Positions 42,845 through 51,981 of a stretch of 64,000 nucleotides of DNA are shown piece by piece. The stretch's first letter is position 1, and each line of letters begins with the position of its first letter. The DNA lies in assembly GCA_000503195.1 (NCBI GenBank), contig AYSC01000018.1, positions 1 to 64,000 on the forward strand. The letters run 5' to 3'. A model generated the notes under the pieces. That model saw only the letters and a list, made by a program, of their open reading frames with translations, was not told the origin of the DNA and did no database searches. This stretch comes from Blastomonas sp. CACIA14H2 (GTDB lineage: Bacteria; Pseudomonadota; Alphaproteobacteria; Sphingomonadales; Sphingomonadaceae). Both the position numbers and the translations under genes were made by a program.

Positions 42845-45334
42845 TCAGAACCGCGCCGAGACCGTAAGGCCGGCGGTGCGGGGATCGGGCATTTGAGCGG
42901 AGATGAGGCCGGTGTTACCGGGGGTGACGGCGAGCGATTCAAAATAGTTCTCGTCGAAGGCGTTGCGAATCCAGACGAAGAAATCATAGCGGTCGGTGCG
43001 AAAACCGGCGCGGAAATTGTGCAGCGAATAGCCATTGATATCGGTGTAGATCGATCGCGAGGCGTTTGACGAGAATTTCGACCGGAAGTTCGCATCGTAA
43101 CCCGCATAGGCATTGCCCTCGAGCCCGAAGACCGTTGCCGGAACGTTATATTCCGCGCCCCAGGAAAAGGCCCATCTGGACACGCCCGGCAACCACTGGC
43201 CGGAGACGTCGCAGTTCGCGGGGCTGAGCGCACCCGGCGTGGCAGCGGGGCCGGGCACCTGCGTCCCCGTCACCGTGGTGCCGCCTGCCAGTTCGGGCGG
43301 GCATGGCGCATCGACGAAGCGCACGAACCTGGCATCGGTATAGGCACCGCTGACATAGGCGGTGACGCGATCGGACGGCTGGACGCGGAAATCCGCTTCT
43401 ACGCCGCGGCTGCGCACCTTGTCGGCATTGGCGAGATAGCCGCGCAGCACGTTGCTGCCGCTGATATTGCTGATGACGCTGGCCTGGAAATCCTGGATGT
43501 CGGTCCAGAAGGCAGCAAGGTTGAGCGTCGCCTTGCGGTCCCAGAACTGGGTCTTCAGCCCGATTTCAAAATGGTCGACCTTCTCGGGCTCGATCACCGC
43601 GACCTCCAGCGCCGCCGACCCGTCCGCGCGGCTGGGCACGCCGTTGAGGTTGACCCCGCCGGTCTTGAACGAGCGCGCATAGGTCGCATAGGCGTTCACG
43701 GTATCGCTGATCTCGTATCCCAGGTTGAGATCGTACGAGAGATTCCAGTCGCTGAAATCGACCTCGAAGAATTGCGAGGCCTGCACCCCGCGCTGCGCGG
43801 CGATCCAGGGATCGTTGAAGAACGGGCTGGTCGGCACGTTGCTGACGATCTGGCGCGTTCCGTTCGAGGCATTGCCGGTGACGACCGAGTCATACTGGCC
43901 GTTCTTCTTGTCGTAATTGATGCGGATGCCCGGCGAGACGGTGAGGGCATCGGTGACCTTCCAGTTGAGCTTCGCGAAACCGGCCAGGCTGACATTGTCG
44001 AGCCGGATGTCGTTGTTCGCCACCACGCCGTTCAGCACCGCCGGATTGTTGGACAGCGCGCTGGTCGGGTTGAGCAGCCAGGCGCTCGCCGCAGGGCCCT
44101 GTTCCTGGATGCCCTGGGTGCGGATTTCCTGATAGAAGGCGAACGCGCCGGCCACGAAGTTCAGCCGCTCCGCCTCATAGTTCAGGCGGAATTCCTGCGT
44201 GTACTGCTTCTGCTGGGTGGGGTTGTTGACCTTCAGGAAAATCGGCAGGCCGGTGAAATCGCGGTCGTTGGCCGGGGTCCAGTCCCAGTAGCGATAGGCA
44301 CTGACCGAGGTCAGCGAGACCTTGCCGAGATCCCATTCGACCAGCGCCGACACGCCGCCATGCTCGTTGCGCGCGCGGATATTCGCGTCGAGATCGGTCA
44401 AGCGGTCGAACGGATCGGTGCTGGGGACGCGATAGCCGGGGAAGCGCGCGATCAGCGCGGCATATTGCCGGTTGGCCGCGCGCTGGGTGGTGCCGACGCG
44501 CGCATAGATCTGGACGCAGCAGATCGGGTCCTGAATATTGTAGTCGCCCGACAATGTCACCTTGAAGCGGTCGCTGGGCTGCCACAGCAGCGCGCCGCGA
44601 ATGCCGAGATTGTCGAGGCTGTTGACGTTCTGCCCGGTCTTCACGTTCAGGATCGTGCCACGCCGGTCGGTCGACGACAGGCTGATCCGCGCCGCGATGG
44701 TGTTCGAGAACGGACCGGAAATCGTCGCCTTGGCCTGTTTGAAATCGTAATTGCCGACGCTGAGTTCGGCGCGGCCCTCGAACGTGAAGCTGGGCGCGCG
44801 CGTGCGGATGTTGATCGCACCTGCGGTGGTGTTCTTGCCATAGAGCGTGCCCTGCGGCCCGCGCAGCACCTCGACCTGCTCGACATCGACAAAGTCCAGC
44901 GTCGCCGAAGCGATGCGGTTGTAATAGACCTGGTCGATATAGATGCCGACGCCCTGTTCGAACCCGTCATTGGTGAGCCCGAACGGCGCACCGATGCCGC
45001 GGATGTTGATGAACGTGTTGCGCGGATTAGTCGAATAGAATTGCAGCGCCGGCTGGATCTGCGTGAGCCGGTTGATGTTGAACAGGCCCTGCGAATCGAC
45101 CTGCGCCGCATCGATGACGGATAGCGCGATCGGCACGTCCTGGATGTCTTCGTCGCGGCGGCGGGCGGTCACGATGATCACGGTATCGCCCTGATCATCG
45201 GCAGCCTCAGCCTGCGCGGCGGCATCGGTTTGCGCCGCGTCGACATCGGTTGCGGCCGCCTGCGCCTGGAAGGGTGTTGCGAGCGCAATAGCCAGCGCCG
45301 CGAGCGACGCGTACGCGGGAAAGGACATGGACAT
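42845..45334 (-). CDS. TonB-dependent outer-membrane receptor
   Basis: The 829-residue product has a signal peptide (YASLAALAIALATPFQAQA), a TonB-box-like region with DTVIIVTARRRDEDIQDVPI near residue 50, the plug domain with NTFINIRGIGAP and VEVLRGPQGTLYGKNTTAGA near residue 155, and a 22-strand-type beta barrel ending in Phe (TVSARF). Such receptors import bulky or scarce substrates. The substrate is not readable, but the TauE/SafE exporter downstream and the OscA-like gene upstream point to sulfur compounds (inference). An independent terminator lies between it and the OscA-like gene. Confidence 0.93.
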   Translation of the reverse strand: MSMSFPAYASLAALAIALATPFQAQAAATDVDAAQTDAAAQAEAADDQGDTVIIVTARRRDEDIQDVPIALSVIDAAQVDSQGLFNINRLTQIQPALQFYSTNPRNTFINIRGIGAPFGLTNDGFEQGVGIYIDQVYYNRIASATLDFVDVEQVEVLRGPQGTLYGKNTTAGAINIRTRAPSFTFEGRAELSVGNYDFKQAKATISGPFSNTIAARISLSSTDRRGTILNVKTGQNVNSLDNLGIRGALLWQPSDRFKVTLSGDYNIQDPICCVQIYARVGTTQRAANRQYAALIARFPGYRVPSTDPFDRLTDLDANIRARNEHGGVSALVEWDLGKVSLTSVSAYRYWDWTPANDRDFTGLPIFLKVNNPTQQKQYTQEFRLNYEAERLNFVAGAFAFYQEIRTQGIQEQGPAASAWLLNPTSALSNNPAVLNGVVANNDIRLDNVSLAGFAKLNWKVTDALTVSPGIRINYDKKNGQYDSVVTGNASNGTRQIVSNVPTSPFFNDPWIAAQRGVQASQFFEVDFSDWNLSYDLNLGYEISDTVNAYATYARSFKTGGVNLNGVPSRADGSAALEVAVIEPEKVDHFEIGLKTQFWDRKATLNLAAFWTDIQDFQASVISNISGSNVLRGYLANADKVRSRGVEADFRVQPSDRVTAYVSGAYTDARFVRFVDAPCPPELAGGTTVTGTQVPGPAATPGALSPANCDVSGQWLPGVSRWAFSWGAEYNVPATVFGLEGNAYAGYDANFRSKFSSNASRSIYTDINGYSLHNFRAGFRTDRYDFFVWIRNAFDENYFESLAVTPGNTGLISAQMPDPRTAGLTVSARF

Positions 45335-45415
45335 TGGGAAAGACCCCCTGGTTGGGAGGTGCTTCCGGATGTCCGGTCGGCACGCTGTTTGGGTTGCAGC
45401 ATCGGAAAAGGGCTC

Positions 45416-45448
45416 GAAAAATGCCGGTCCGGTCGTACCGGTCCCGGC
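45416..45448 (-). terminator. Hairpin terminator after the OscA-like gene
   Basis: On the minus strand GCCGGGACCGGT and ACCGGACCGGC pair (with a one-base bulge) around a three-base loop and are followed by ATTTTTC. It would end the transcript of the small DUF2292 gene before the TonB receptor gene begins. Confidence 0.55.
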
Positions 45449-45476
45449 AGTCGGAGGGATAGGTGGCTATGCTGGC

Positions 45477-45638
45477 TCAGCTGAAGCGCTGGCGTTCGGT
45501 GACGTCCATCTGCACCAGCTTGCCATCGTGCACGGTCAGCACGATGGCACCATAGCGCAGCCGGGATATGGCATCGGAGATGGTCGAGAGGGGAAGCGAC
45601 GCGCGGGGCGCGGCGTTCTCGGGCTTGGCAGGAGGCAT
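45477..45638 (-). CDS. DUF2292 family small protein (OscA/YezD-like)
   Basis: The product has 53 residues from the ATG at 45638 (55 from 45644). The core ISRLRYGAIVLTVHDGKLVQ followed by MDVTERQRFS matches DUF2292, whose Pseudomonas member OscA is needed during sulfur starvation and organosulfur use, and whose Bacillus member is YezD. A GAGGAG ribosome site lies seven bases before 45638. It stands upstream of a TonB receptor and a TauE/SafE exporter, in keeping with a sulfur role. The molecular function of the family is not known. Confidence 0.8.
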   Translation of the reverse strand: MPPAKPENAAPRASLPLSTISDAISRLRYGAIVLTVHDGKLVQMDVTERQRFS

Positions 45639-45908
45639 CGGCATACTCCTCGAGGAAATCTGGTGCGGACCGGCTGCATGCAGCATGGCCCGCGAAAGAA
45701 AGGCTATTCTCTACCGTATTGGTTGGCAAGATAGTTTTTCTTGTACCCCAACGGTCGGAGACCAACCGCCCCTGGCTCGCGCCAGCCTGCCCGAAAGCGC
45801 CAGATCTGGGAGTTTTCAGCCGATACGCGGCCTTGCAGCGCCGAACCGGGCTATTTACAAGGGCATTGCGGACGATTGCAGCCGCCAGCCTGCATGACGA
45901 GAGTGACG

Positions 45909-46910
45909 ATGGACCGGTTCGTAAGGGCAGGCATGATGTTTCGCCGCGACTGGCGACTGGGCTATGGACTGGCGCTGGCGAGCTTTGCCCTGGCGCTGTT
46001 CAGCCGCTTCCACCTGCAGGGCACGTTGCCCCCGGGCTTTCCCTATCTCACCTTTTTCCCCGCGGTGATCGTCACCACCTTCCTCGCCGGATTGTGGCCC
46101 GGAATCCTGTGCGCGGCGCTGTGCGGGGTGGCCGCGCTCTATTTCTTCATCCCCCCGGTCAACAGCTTCGCGATGGACGGCGCGAGCACGATCGCGATCG
46201 GCTTCTATGTGTTCATCGTCACGGTCGACATTGCACTGATCCATTTCATGCACCGCGCCGCCGACCGGCTGGAAGCGAAGAAGCGCGTGACCGAGGAACT
46301 CTACGACCAGCAGCGCACGATGTTTCAGGAATTGCAGCACCGCGTCGCCAACAACATGACCTTCGTCTCGGCGTTGCTGCAGCTGCAGAAGCGCAAGGTG
46401 GCGACCGACCCCGGATCGGCCAGTTTTGCGCTCGACGAGGCGCAGAGCCGCATCGAGACGATGTCGCGCATCCACCGGCGGCTTTACGATCCCGCCTCGG
46501 TCGACCTGCCGGTCGCCGAATATTTCCAGGAAATCTGCGCCGATCTGTTGCAGGCGACCGGCGCGCGCAACATCGTGTGCCTGGTCGACATGCCGGCGGT
46601 GAAGCTCGATATCGCGCGGCTGACCACATTGTCGCTGCTGGTCACCGAGCTGGTCACCAACAGCCTGAAGCACGCCTTTGCTGACGATGGCGGTACGATC
46701 ACGCTCAAGCTCGAGCGGCTCGATCCGCAGCGTTTGACGCTGACGGTGAGCGACAACGGTCGCGGGGTGCCCGCTGAGGTCGATATGGCTGCGAGCAAGG
46801 GGCTAGGCACCCGGATCGTGCAGTCGCTCGCCGCGCAGCTGGGTGGCGAGGTCAGGGCGCTGACGAATCTGGGCAGGGGCGCTGCGTGGCAGGTGGTGTT
46901 CGCCGCATGA
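45909..46910 (+). CDS. HWE/HisKA_2-family sensor histidine kinase with DUF4118-like membrane domain
   Basis: The 333-residue product has four hydrophobic segments up to residue 115 with the DUF4118-like PYLTFFPAVIVTTFLAGLWP, then a HisKA_2 phosphoacceptor region with His144 in ELQHRVANNMTFVSALLQLQ and a HATPase domain: LVTELVTNSLKHAF (N box) near residue 250 and SDNGRGVP near residue 285. The kinase probably feeds the general stress phosphorelay or another response regulator, none of which is here. An ATG at 45894 is an alternative start. It diverges from the OscA-like gene; the 270-bp gap between them should hold both promoters. Confidence 0.87.
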   Translation: MDRFVRAGMMFRRDWRLGYGLALASFALALFSRFHLQGTLPPGFPYLTFFPAVIVTTFLAGLWPGILCAALCGVAALYFFIPPVNSFAMDGASTIAIGFYVFIVTVDIALIHFMHRAADRLEAKKRVTEELYDQQRTMFQELQHRVANNMTFVSALLQLQKRKVATDPGSASFALDEAQSRIETMSRIHRRLYDPASVDLPVAEYFQEICADLLQATGARNIVCLVDMPAVKLDIARLTTLSLLVTELVTNSLKHAFADDGGTITLKLERLDPQRLTLTVSDNGRGVPAEVDMAASKGLGTRIVQSLAAQLGGEVRALTNLGRGAAWQVVFAA

Positions 46911-46931
46911 CCGCGGCGGGCGGCGGATTGC

Positions 46932-47375
46932 TCAGTCCGCCATCGCCTCGTCGAACGCCCCCACCGGCGCGATCGGATCGGCGAGTGTCATCTGATCGAG
47001 AATCACCGCGGTCTCGTCGCGTACCTTGAGCATCAGCGCGCGCAAGCGGCACTCGTCCTCGGCCAGGCAGTTCTTGCACTTTTCATAGGCATAGCGGCTG
47101 GCACAGGGCACCAGCGCGAGCGATCCGCTGGTGATGCGCACGATGTCGCCATAGCGGATATCGACCGGGGCGAGGCCGAGCTCATAACCGCCATCCTTGC
47201 CGCGCTGCGAATGCACCAGCCCTGCCCTTGCCATTTCGGACAGGATGACGGTGAGAAACTTGGGCGGGATGTTCTGCGCCGTGGCGATCTCGTCCAGATG
47301 CACCAGGCCCTGGCCATAGCGATCGGCCAGGTGCTGCAGGGCGCGGATGGTGTAGCGGACTTTCTGGCTGAGCAT
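46932..47375 (-). CDS. Rrf2-family transcriptional regulator, likely iron-sulfur-binding
   Basis: The 147-residue product has the Rrf2 winged helix: MLSQKVRYTIRALQHLADRY at the start, IPPKFLTVILSEMARAGLVH near residue 40 and RGKDGGYELGLAP near residue 62. Near residue 95-112 are four cysteines (CASRYAYEKCKNCLAEDEC), enough for an iron-sulfur cluster as in IscR, RsrR or NsrR, though the spacing differs from IscR. The ATG at 47375 is chosen by homology. It lies alone, with the PBP1A gene 86 bp further on the same strand; targets are unknown. Confidence 0.85.
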   Translation of the reverse strand: MLSQKVRYTIRALQHLADRYGQGLVHLDEIATAQNIPPKFLTVILSEMARAGLVHSQRGKDGGYELGLAPVDIRYGDIVRITSGSLALVPCASRYAYEKCKNCLAEDECRLRALMLKVRDETAVILDQMTLADPIAPVGAFDEAMAD

Positions 47376-47461
47376 GGTCCCATGCCCGATACGCCCGCCT
47401 GCCCGATTTTTCAACCCGAACGGTAGAGTGAGAGCCCCCACCCCGCCACGTTAGCGCCGCC

Positions 47462-49981
47462 CTAGTAGATGCCGCCCTGCTGCTGCAGGAATTCGCTGTC
47501 GCTGCGCGCTCGTGTCGCGGGGCCGGTGCGCTTCTGCACCGCCTTGACCGCCGCCGCCATCTCCTCGGGACGAATCGATCGGCGCGGTTCGGTCTCGGGC
47601 TTGAACGCCTCCCAGATCACCGCCGCCTTGGCTTCGTCGCCCGGCCAGGCGCCGTAGACGCGGCGGCCCGAACGGCGATCGATGCGCACCATGCGCGTGC
47701 CCGGCGGCGCGAGGAACTCGCTGACCGGCAGGCTGGGGAAGATTTCCTTTGCGAATTGCTTGAACACCGGCGCGGCAAGCCGGCCGCCCTGCGCATAGCC
47801 GCCCATGCTGCGCGGCTGATCGAAGCCGAGATAGACGCCAGCGACGACATCGGGTGTGCCGCCGACGAACCAGACATTGGTGGGGCCGCTGGACGTGCCC
47901 GTCTTGCCGAACATCGGGCGCTTGAGGTCCGCCAATGTCACCGCGGTGCCGCGGGTGATCACGCCTTCGAGCATGTGCACGACCTGATAGCTGGTGATCG
48001 GATCGAGGATCTGACGACCGCGCTGCGCGAAGCGCGGCATCGGCTTGCCATCCCATTTGGGCATGTTGCAGCGCTCGCAGGTGCGCGGATCGGAGCGGAA
48101 GATCACCTTGCCGCGCCGGTCCTGCACATAATCGATCAGCGTCGGCTTCAGTTCGCGCCCATGGTTGACCAGCATCGAATAGGCATTGGTGATCTTCATG
48201 ACCGTGGTGTCGCCCGCGCCCAGCGCGATCGAGAGATAGGGCTTGTAGTCGCCGATCCCGACCGCCTTGATCGTCTTGACGACATTGGTCATGCCCGCAT
48301 CGTTGGCGGCGCGCACGGTCATAAGGTTGCGCGACTGCTCGAGGCCCCAGCGCATCGTCTGCGGCCCCGCACCCGCCGAACCGCCGAAATTGCGGAAGCA
48401 CTTGTTGCCCAGGCTTGCCGACTGATAGACGCAGAAGGTGCCGTCGACGATCTGCGTCGCGGGCGTCATGCCGTTGTCGAGCGCGGTCGCATAGACGAAC
48501 GGCTTGATCGTCGATCCCGGCTGCCGATCCGCCTGGGTGGCGCGGTTGAACGGGCTGATCTGCGAATCGAACCCGCCCTGCATCGCATAGACCCGCCCCG
48601 AACGCGGATTCTGCACCACCATGCCGCCCGAAATCTCGGGCACGTTGCGCAGCGCGTAGGTGTCGCCGGACATCGGCGCGACTGCGATGATGTCGCCCGG
48701 ACGCAGCGAATCGAAGGCCGTGCCGCCAACACGCTTGCGCGGCATCGTCGCGGTCGAACGCGGCAGCACGCCCTTGTCGCCATTGGCAAAGCCGATTTCC
48801 GCGGCGCTCGCCGACTTGTCGATCACCACCGCGACGCGCCAGTTCTCGTAATCGATATCGATATAGGTCGATGCGAGCCGCGAGGCCCATTGATCGTCCA
48901 TCTCGATCTTGTTGAGCGGGCCGCTCCAGCCGCTGCCGCGGTCATAGCGCAGCAGCGCGTCGCGCAGCGCCTCGGTGGTCGCGCGCTGCATCGCGGGGTC
49001 GAGCGAGGTGCGCACCCAGAGGCCGCCGGCATAGACGCTGTTCGGACCGTCCTCGCGCTTCTCGCCGAACTTCTCGACGAGCTGGCGGCGGACTTCCTCG
49101 ACAAAATAACCGCCGACCTTCTCGAAATTGTCGCCGGTACGCGGGATGGTGCCAAGCGGCTCGGCCTGCGCGGCGAGCATCTGTTCGCGCGTGATCCAGC
49201 CGTTCGACTGCATCGCACCCAGCGCCCAGTTGCGACGATCGAGCGCGCGCTGCATGTGCACTTCGGGCCGGTAATTGGACGGGGCCTTGGGCAGGATCGC
49301 CAGATACGCCGCCTCGTGCAACTTGAGATCAGCGACATCCTTGCCGAAATAGGCGCGCGCCGCCGCCTGCACGCCATAGGCGTTGCGGCCTAGATAGATC
49401 TCGTTGAGATACAGCTCGAGGATTTCCTGCTTGGTCAGCACGTCCTCGATGCGATAGGCGAGGATGGCCTCGCGGATCTTGCGGGTGATCGAATATTCGT
49501 CGCCGAGCAGCAGGTTCTTGGCGACCTGCTGGGTGATGGTGGAGCCGCCGCGCGCGCGCTGGCCCGAGCCCAGCTTGGTGACGTAATCGAACACCGCCGA
49601 CGCCAGGCCCGGATAATCGAGGCCATTGTGCGAGAAGAAATTCTTGTCTTCGGCCGAGAGGAACGCGCGGATCAGCGGCAGCGGATAATCCTTGTACTGC
49701 AACTGCACGCGGCGCTCGCGCGCATAGCTGTTGACGATCTCGCCATCGACGCCGCGCACCATGGTGGGAAGGTCGGGTTCGTAATCGACCAGCGTCTCGG
49801 CCGAAGGCAGATCGCGCGCGAAGATCACCCAGATCAGGAACACGCCCAGCAGCGCCAGTCCCAGCAGATACGTTGCCCAGCGCACCCAGCGCTTCTGCCA
49901 CGCGTCGCGCAGGGCCACCATCGCCCCGTCACCGCCGCGTTTCATGCTATAGGCGGCACCGCCACTTTCACCCTCGCTCAT
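47462..49981 (-). CDS. mrcA: Penicillin-binding protein 1A (bifunctional transglycosylase/transpeptidase)
   Basis: PBP1A polymerises and cross-links peptidoglycan at the inner membrane. The 839-residue product has one membrane helix (WATYLLGLALLGVFLIWVIF near residue 45), the GT51 glycosyltransferase with AEDKNFFSHNGLDYPGL and GGSTITQQVAKNLLL, an OB-like insertion, and the transpeptidase with the SxxK serine in GSTIKPFVY and the KTGTSSGPTNVWF motif. A C-terminal low-complexity end follows. The ATG at 49981 is chosen as the membrane helix would otherwise lie unusually far in. The amiC gene lies upstream on the same strand, behind a repeat. Confidence 0.95.
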   Translation of the reverse strand: MSEGESGGAAYSMKRGGDGAMVALRDAWQKRWVRWATYLLGLALLGVFLIWVIFARDLPSAETLVDYEPDLPTMVRGVDGEIVNSYARERRVQLQYKDYPLPLIRAFLSAEDKNFFSHNGLDYPGLASAVFDYVTKLGSGQRARGGSTITQQVAKNLLLGDEYSITRKIREAILAYRIEDVLTKQEILELYLNEIYLGRNAYGVQAAARAYFGKDVADLKLHEAAYLAILPKAPSNYRPEVHMQRALDRRNWALGAMQSNGWITREQMLAAQAEPLGTIPRTGDNFEKVGGYFVEEVRRQLVEKFGEKREDGPNSVYAGGLWVRTSLDPAMQRATTEALRDALLRYDRGSGWSGPLNKIEMDDQWASRLASTYIDIDYENWRVAVVIDKSASAAEIGFANGDKGVLPRSTATMPRKRVGGTAFDSLRPGDIIAVAPMSGDTYALRNVPEISGGMVVQNPRSGRVYAMQGGFDSQISPFNRATQADRQPGSTIKPFVYATALDNGMTPATQIVDGTFCVYQSASLGNKCFRNFGGSAGAGPQTMRWGLEQSRNLMTVRAANDAGMTNVVKTIKAVGIGDYKPYLSIALGAGDTTVMKITNAYSMLVNHGRELKPTLIDYVQDRRGKVIFRSDPRTCERCNMPKWDGKPMPRFAQRGRQILDPITSYQVVHMLEGVITRGTAVTLADLKRPMFGKTGTSSGPTNVWFVGGTPDVVAGVYLGFDQPRSMGGYAQGGRLAAPVFKQFAKEIFPSLPVSEFLAPPGTRMVRIDRRSGRRVYGAWPGDEAKAAVIWEAFKPETEPRRSIRPEEMAAAVKAVQKRTGPATRARSDSEFLQQQGGIY

Positions 49982-50078
49982 GCCCGCGCGACTAGCACAG
50001 GATTCCTGAACAAGGCCAGAGCGGATTGGCGGCGGTTGCGACAGTTGACATGGACCGCCTGCACCGATCCATCCCATC

Positions 50079-50164
50079 CCGTCACCACTGCGCAGGCGGG
50101 GGTCCCGCTATGACCGCAAAGGGCCAGGACAAGCGGGATTCCCGCTTCCGCGGGAATGACGGGG
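50079..50164. repeat. Paired palindromic repeat (type B) between amiC and mrcA
   Basis: CGCAGGCGGGGGTCCCGCTA (50091) and GCGGGATTCCCGCTTCCGCG (50132), followed by GGAATGACGGGG, form facing hairpins. The outer ends CCGTCA and TGACGG are inverted. It lies 98 bp upstream of the PBP1A start and 15 bp after the amiC stop, so it sits in the amiC 3' end or the PBP1A leader. Confidence 0.75.
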
Positions 50165-50178
50165 AATTGCGCCCGGAC

Positions 50179-51438
50179 TTACCGCGAAGCCAGCTTGCGC
50201 GCGAAGAACACCGTCACCGCCTGCCCCACCGATTCCGCGATGCGCTTGCGATAGCTGGCCGAGTTGAGCAGCGCGATGTCTTCCTCGTTGCTGACATAGC
50301 CGGTTTCCAGAAGCACCGAGGGCACATCGGGCGCCTTCAGCACCATCAGCGAGGCGAAGCGGTGGGAATCGGTGCGGAAGTTCATCTTCGCATCGCCCTC
50401 GCGCCGCAACAGCCGTGCAAAATCCGCCGACAGGTTCATCGTCTCGCGCTGGGTGAGGTCGATCAGGATCGACGACACGTCGGACGGCGCATCGGCAAGG
50501 TTCACGCCGTTCAGGATGTCCGCCTTGTTCTCGCGCGCAGCGAGCCGGGCCGCCTCGCGGTCGGAGGCCACTTCGGACAGCGTATAGATGGTCGCGCCGC
50601 GCGCGGTCTGCGAGGCGGCGGCATCGGCATGGACCGAGATGAACAGGTCCGCGCCCAGACGCCGGGCGATGCCATAGCGCTCCTGCAGGACCAGGAACGT
50701 GTCGCTGTCACGGGTCAGCGCGACCCGGACGCGTCCGGTCTTGAGCAGCTCGTCGCGGATGGCGCGAGCGATCTGCAGCGTCACCTTGCTTTCGCGCGTC
50801 CCGTCATGCGGGCTGATGGCACCCGGATCATGCCCGCCATGACCGGCATCGATCACCACCAGCGGACGGGAATCGTCACTGGGGCCCTCGACCTTCGGCA
50901 GCGGCGGTGCCTTGCTGGGCTTGGGCAGCGGGATGCGCACGCTGTATCGACGCTGCGGCGGCTCTGCACGGAAGTTGGCGGGCGGCACGAACGACTGACG
51001 CGGTGCGTTGAGCACGCCGGTCAGTTCGGACGAGCCCAGTTCCTTGACCGACAGCGTCAGGCTGCGGCCGTCCTCGGAAAAGGATCCTGCGCTGACCATC
51101 GCCGGGCGGTCGAGGTCGAGCACCACGCGCGCGGTGTCGTTGTCGAACTGGGCCATGCGGACATTGCGGAAAAGGCCCTGCTGGCTGAGCGCGTTGGACC
51201 GCGCCGTCGCGCCCTTGATGTCGATCGCGATCCGGTCCGGGCCGCTCAGCACGAAGCTGCTCGCGCTTTCGATCGGATCGTTGAAATGCAGCACCACCTG
51301 GTTGGCGCGGATTTCGACATTGGACACCTCCCCCGCCTGGACGGGCGCAGCGCATGCCATCGACGCGCAAATGGAGGTCAGCCAGAGCATGGCCATATTA
51401 TGCCCCCGGCGCGAATGTCCGGTCCAGTGCAATTTCAT
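50179..51438 (-). CDS. amiC: N-acetylmuramoyl-L-alanine amidase (AmiC type)
   Basis: AmiC cleaves the bond between N-acetylmuramic acid and L-alanine to separate daughter cells. The 419-residue product has an N-terminal signal (MAMLWLTSICASMACAAPVQ), an AMIN domain (about residues 38-135) that binds the wall, and an Amidase_3 domain with VIDAGHGGHDPGAISPHDG near residue 193, LFISVHADAA near 268 and VLLETGYVSNEEDIALLNS near 372; His, Glu, His and Glu zinc ligands are present. It is followed by the PBP1A gene, a frequent pairing in alphaproteobacteria. Confidence 0.94.
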   Translation of the reverse strand: MKLHWTGHSRRGHNMAMLWLTSICASMACAAPVQAGEVSNVEIRANQVVLHFNDPIESASSFVLSGPDRIAIDIKGATARSNALSQQGLFRNVRMAQFDNDTARVVLDLDRPAMVSAGSFSEDGRSLTLSVKELGSSELTGVLNAPRQSFVPPANFRAEPPQRRYSVRIPLPKPSKAPPLPKVEGPSDDSRPLVVIDAGHGGHDPGAISPHDGTRESKVTLQIARAIRDELLKTGRVRVALTRDSDTFLVLQERYGIARRLGADLFISVHADAAASQTARGATIYTLSEVASDREAARLAARENKADILNGVNLADAPSDVSSILIDLTQRETMNLSADFARLLRREGDAKMNFRTDSHRFASLMVLKAPDVPSVLLETGYVSNEEDIALLNSASYRKRIAESVGQAVTVFFARKLASR

Positions 51439-51981
51439 GATCCCCGGATTCCTGCCTGATCTCTTGATGAAGGCAAGATTAGGGTTAAGCGGGAAAAACC
51501 TTGTGAAACGACCTGGTTAACAGGAATTTCATCATGATCGGGCAGGACTGGACATGGGCAGAGCGCGATCGGCGCCATCGTCTTTCTCGATAACGGCAGG
51601 CCAGGTCCGCGATTGAGCTTTTTGTTGCTGTATTGCCCCAGCGATGCTAGCAAAGCCTTGCGGCTCATTGGCTTAATCGGCCATCGCCCGCATCCACTGA
51701 CAGCATTGCGGCCCAGTTTGCCGCGGATGCCGTATCACCAGGTTGACGCTTTATGGGTTTGAATACCGCCTTTTCCGCGACCCCGCTTCCGGGCGGTTGG
51801 CTGCGGGAAAGCGACGCGGCCAGTGCGCTTGACGCCCTGCAAACCCGTTCAGCAGACACAATCCTTATCGAACAAACCCGTTTGCGCACCGCCCCCTTCA
51901 TCCGGGGCGGTCGCGCCATAACAGACAGAAGCGCAGCGACCCGGCCGGTTCCGCCCGGTGCGCGCGCACGGAGAATATTGA
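51439..51981. other. 543-bp intergenic region, probable long leader of rne
   Basis: No gene is seen in this region between the divergent amiC and rne. A TTGACG box at 51743-51748 could be a -35 element, but a good -10 element at the right distance is lacking. GC-rich inverted segments near 51785-51830 and 51890-51915 (CCGCCCCCTTCATCCGGGGCGG) could fold in the transcript. In other proteobacteria the rne leader is long and used for RNase E autoregulation; here that is inference. Confidence 0.45.

Noticed and set aside
47756-49393. A 545-residue open frame on the plus strand opposite the PBP1A gene
   Set aside because: Antisense shadow of a conserved gene with complete catalytic motifs on the other strand.
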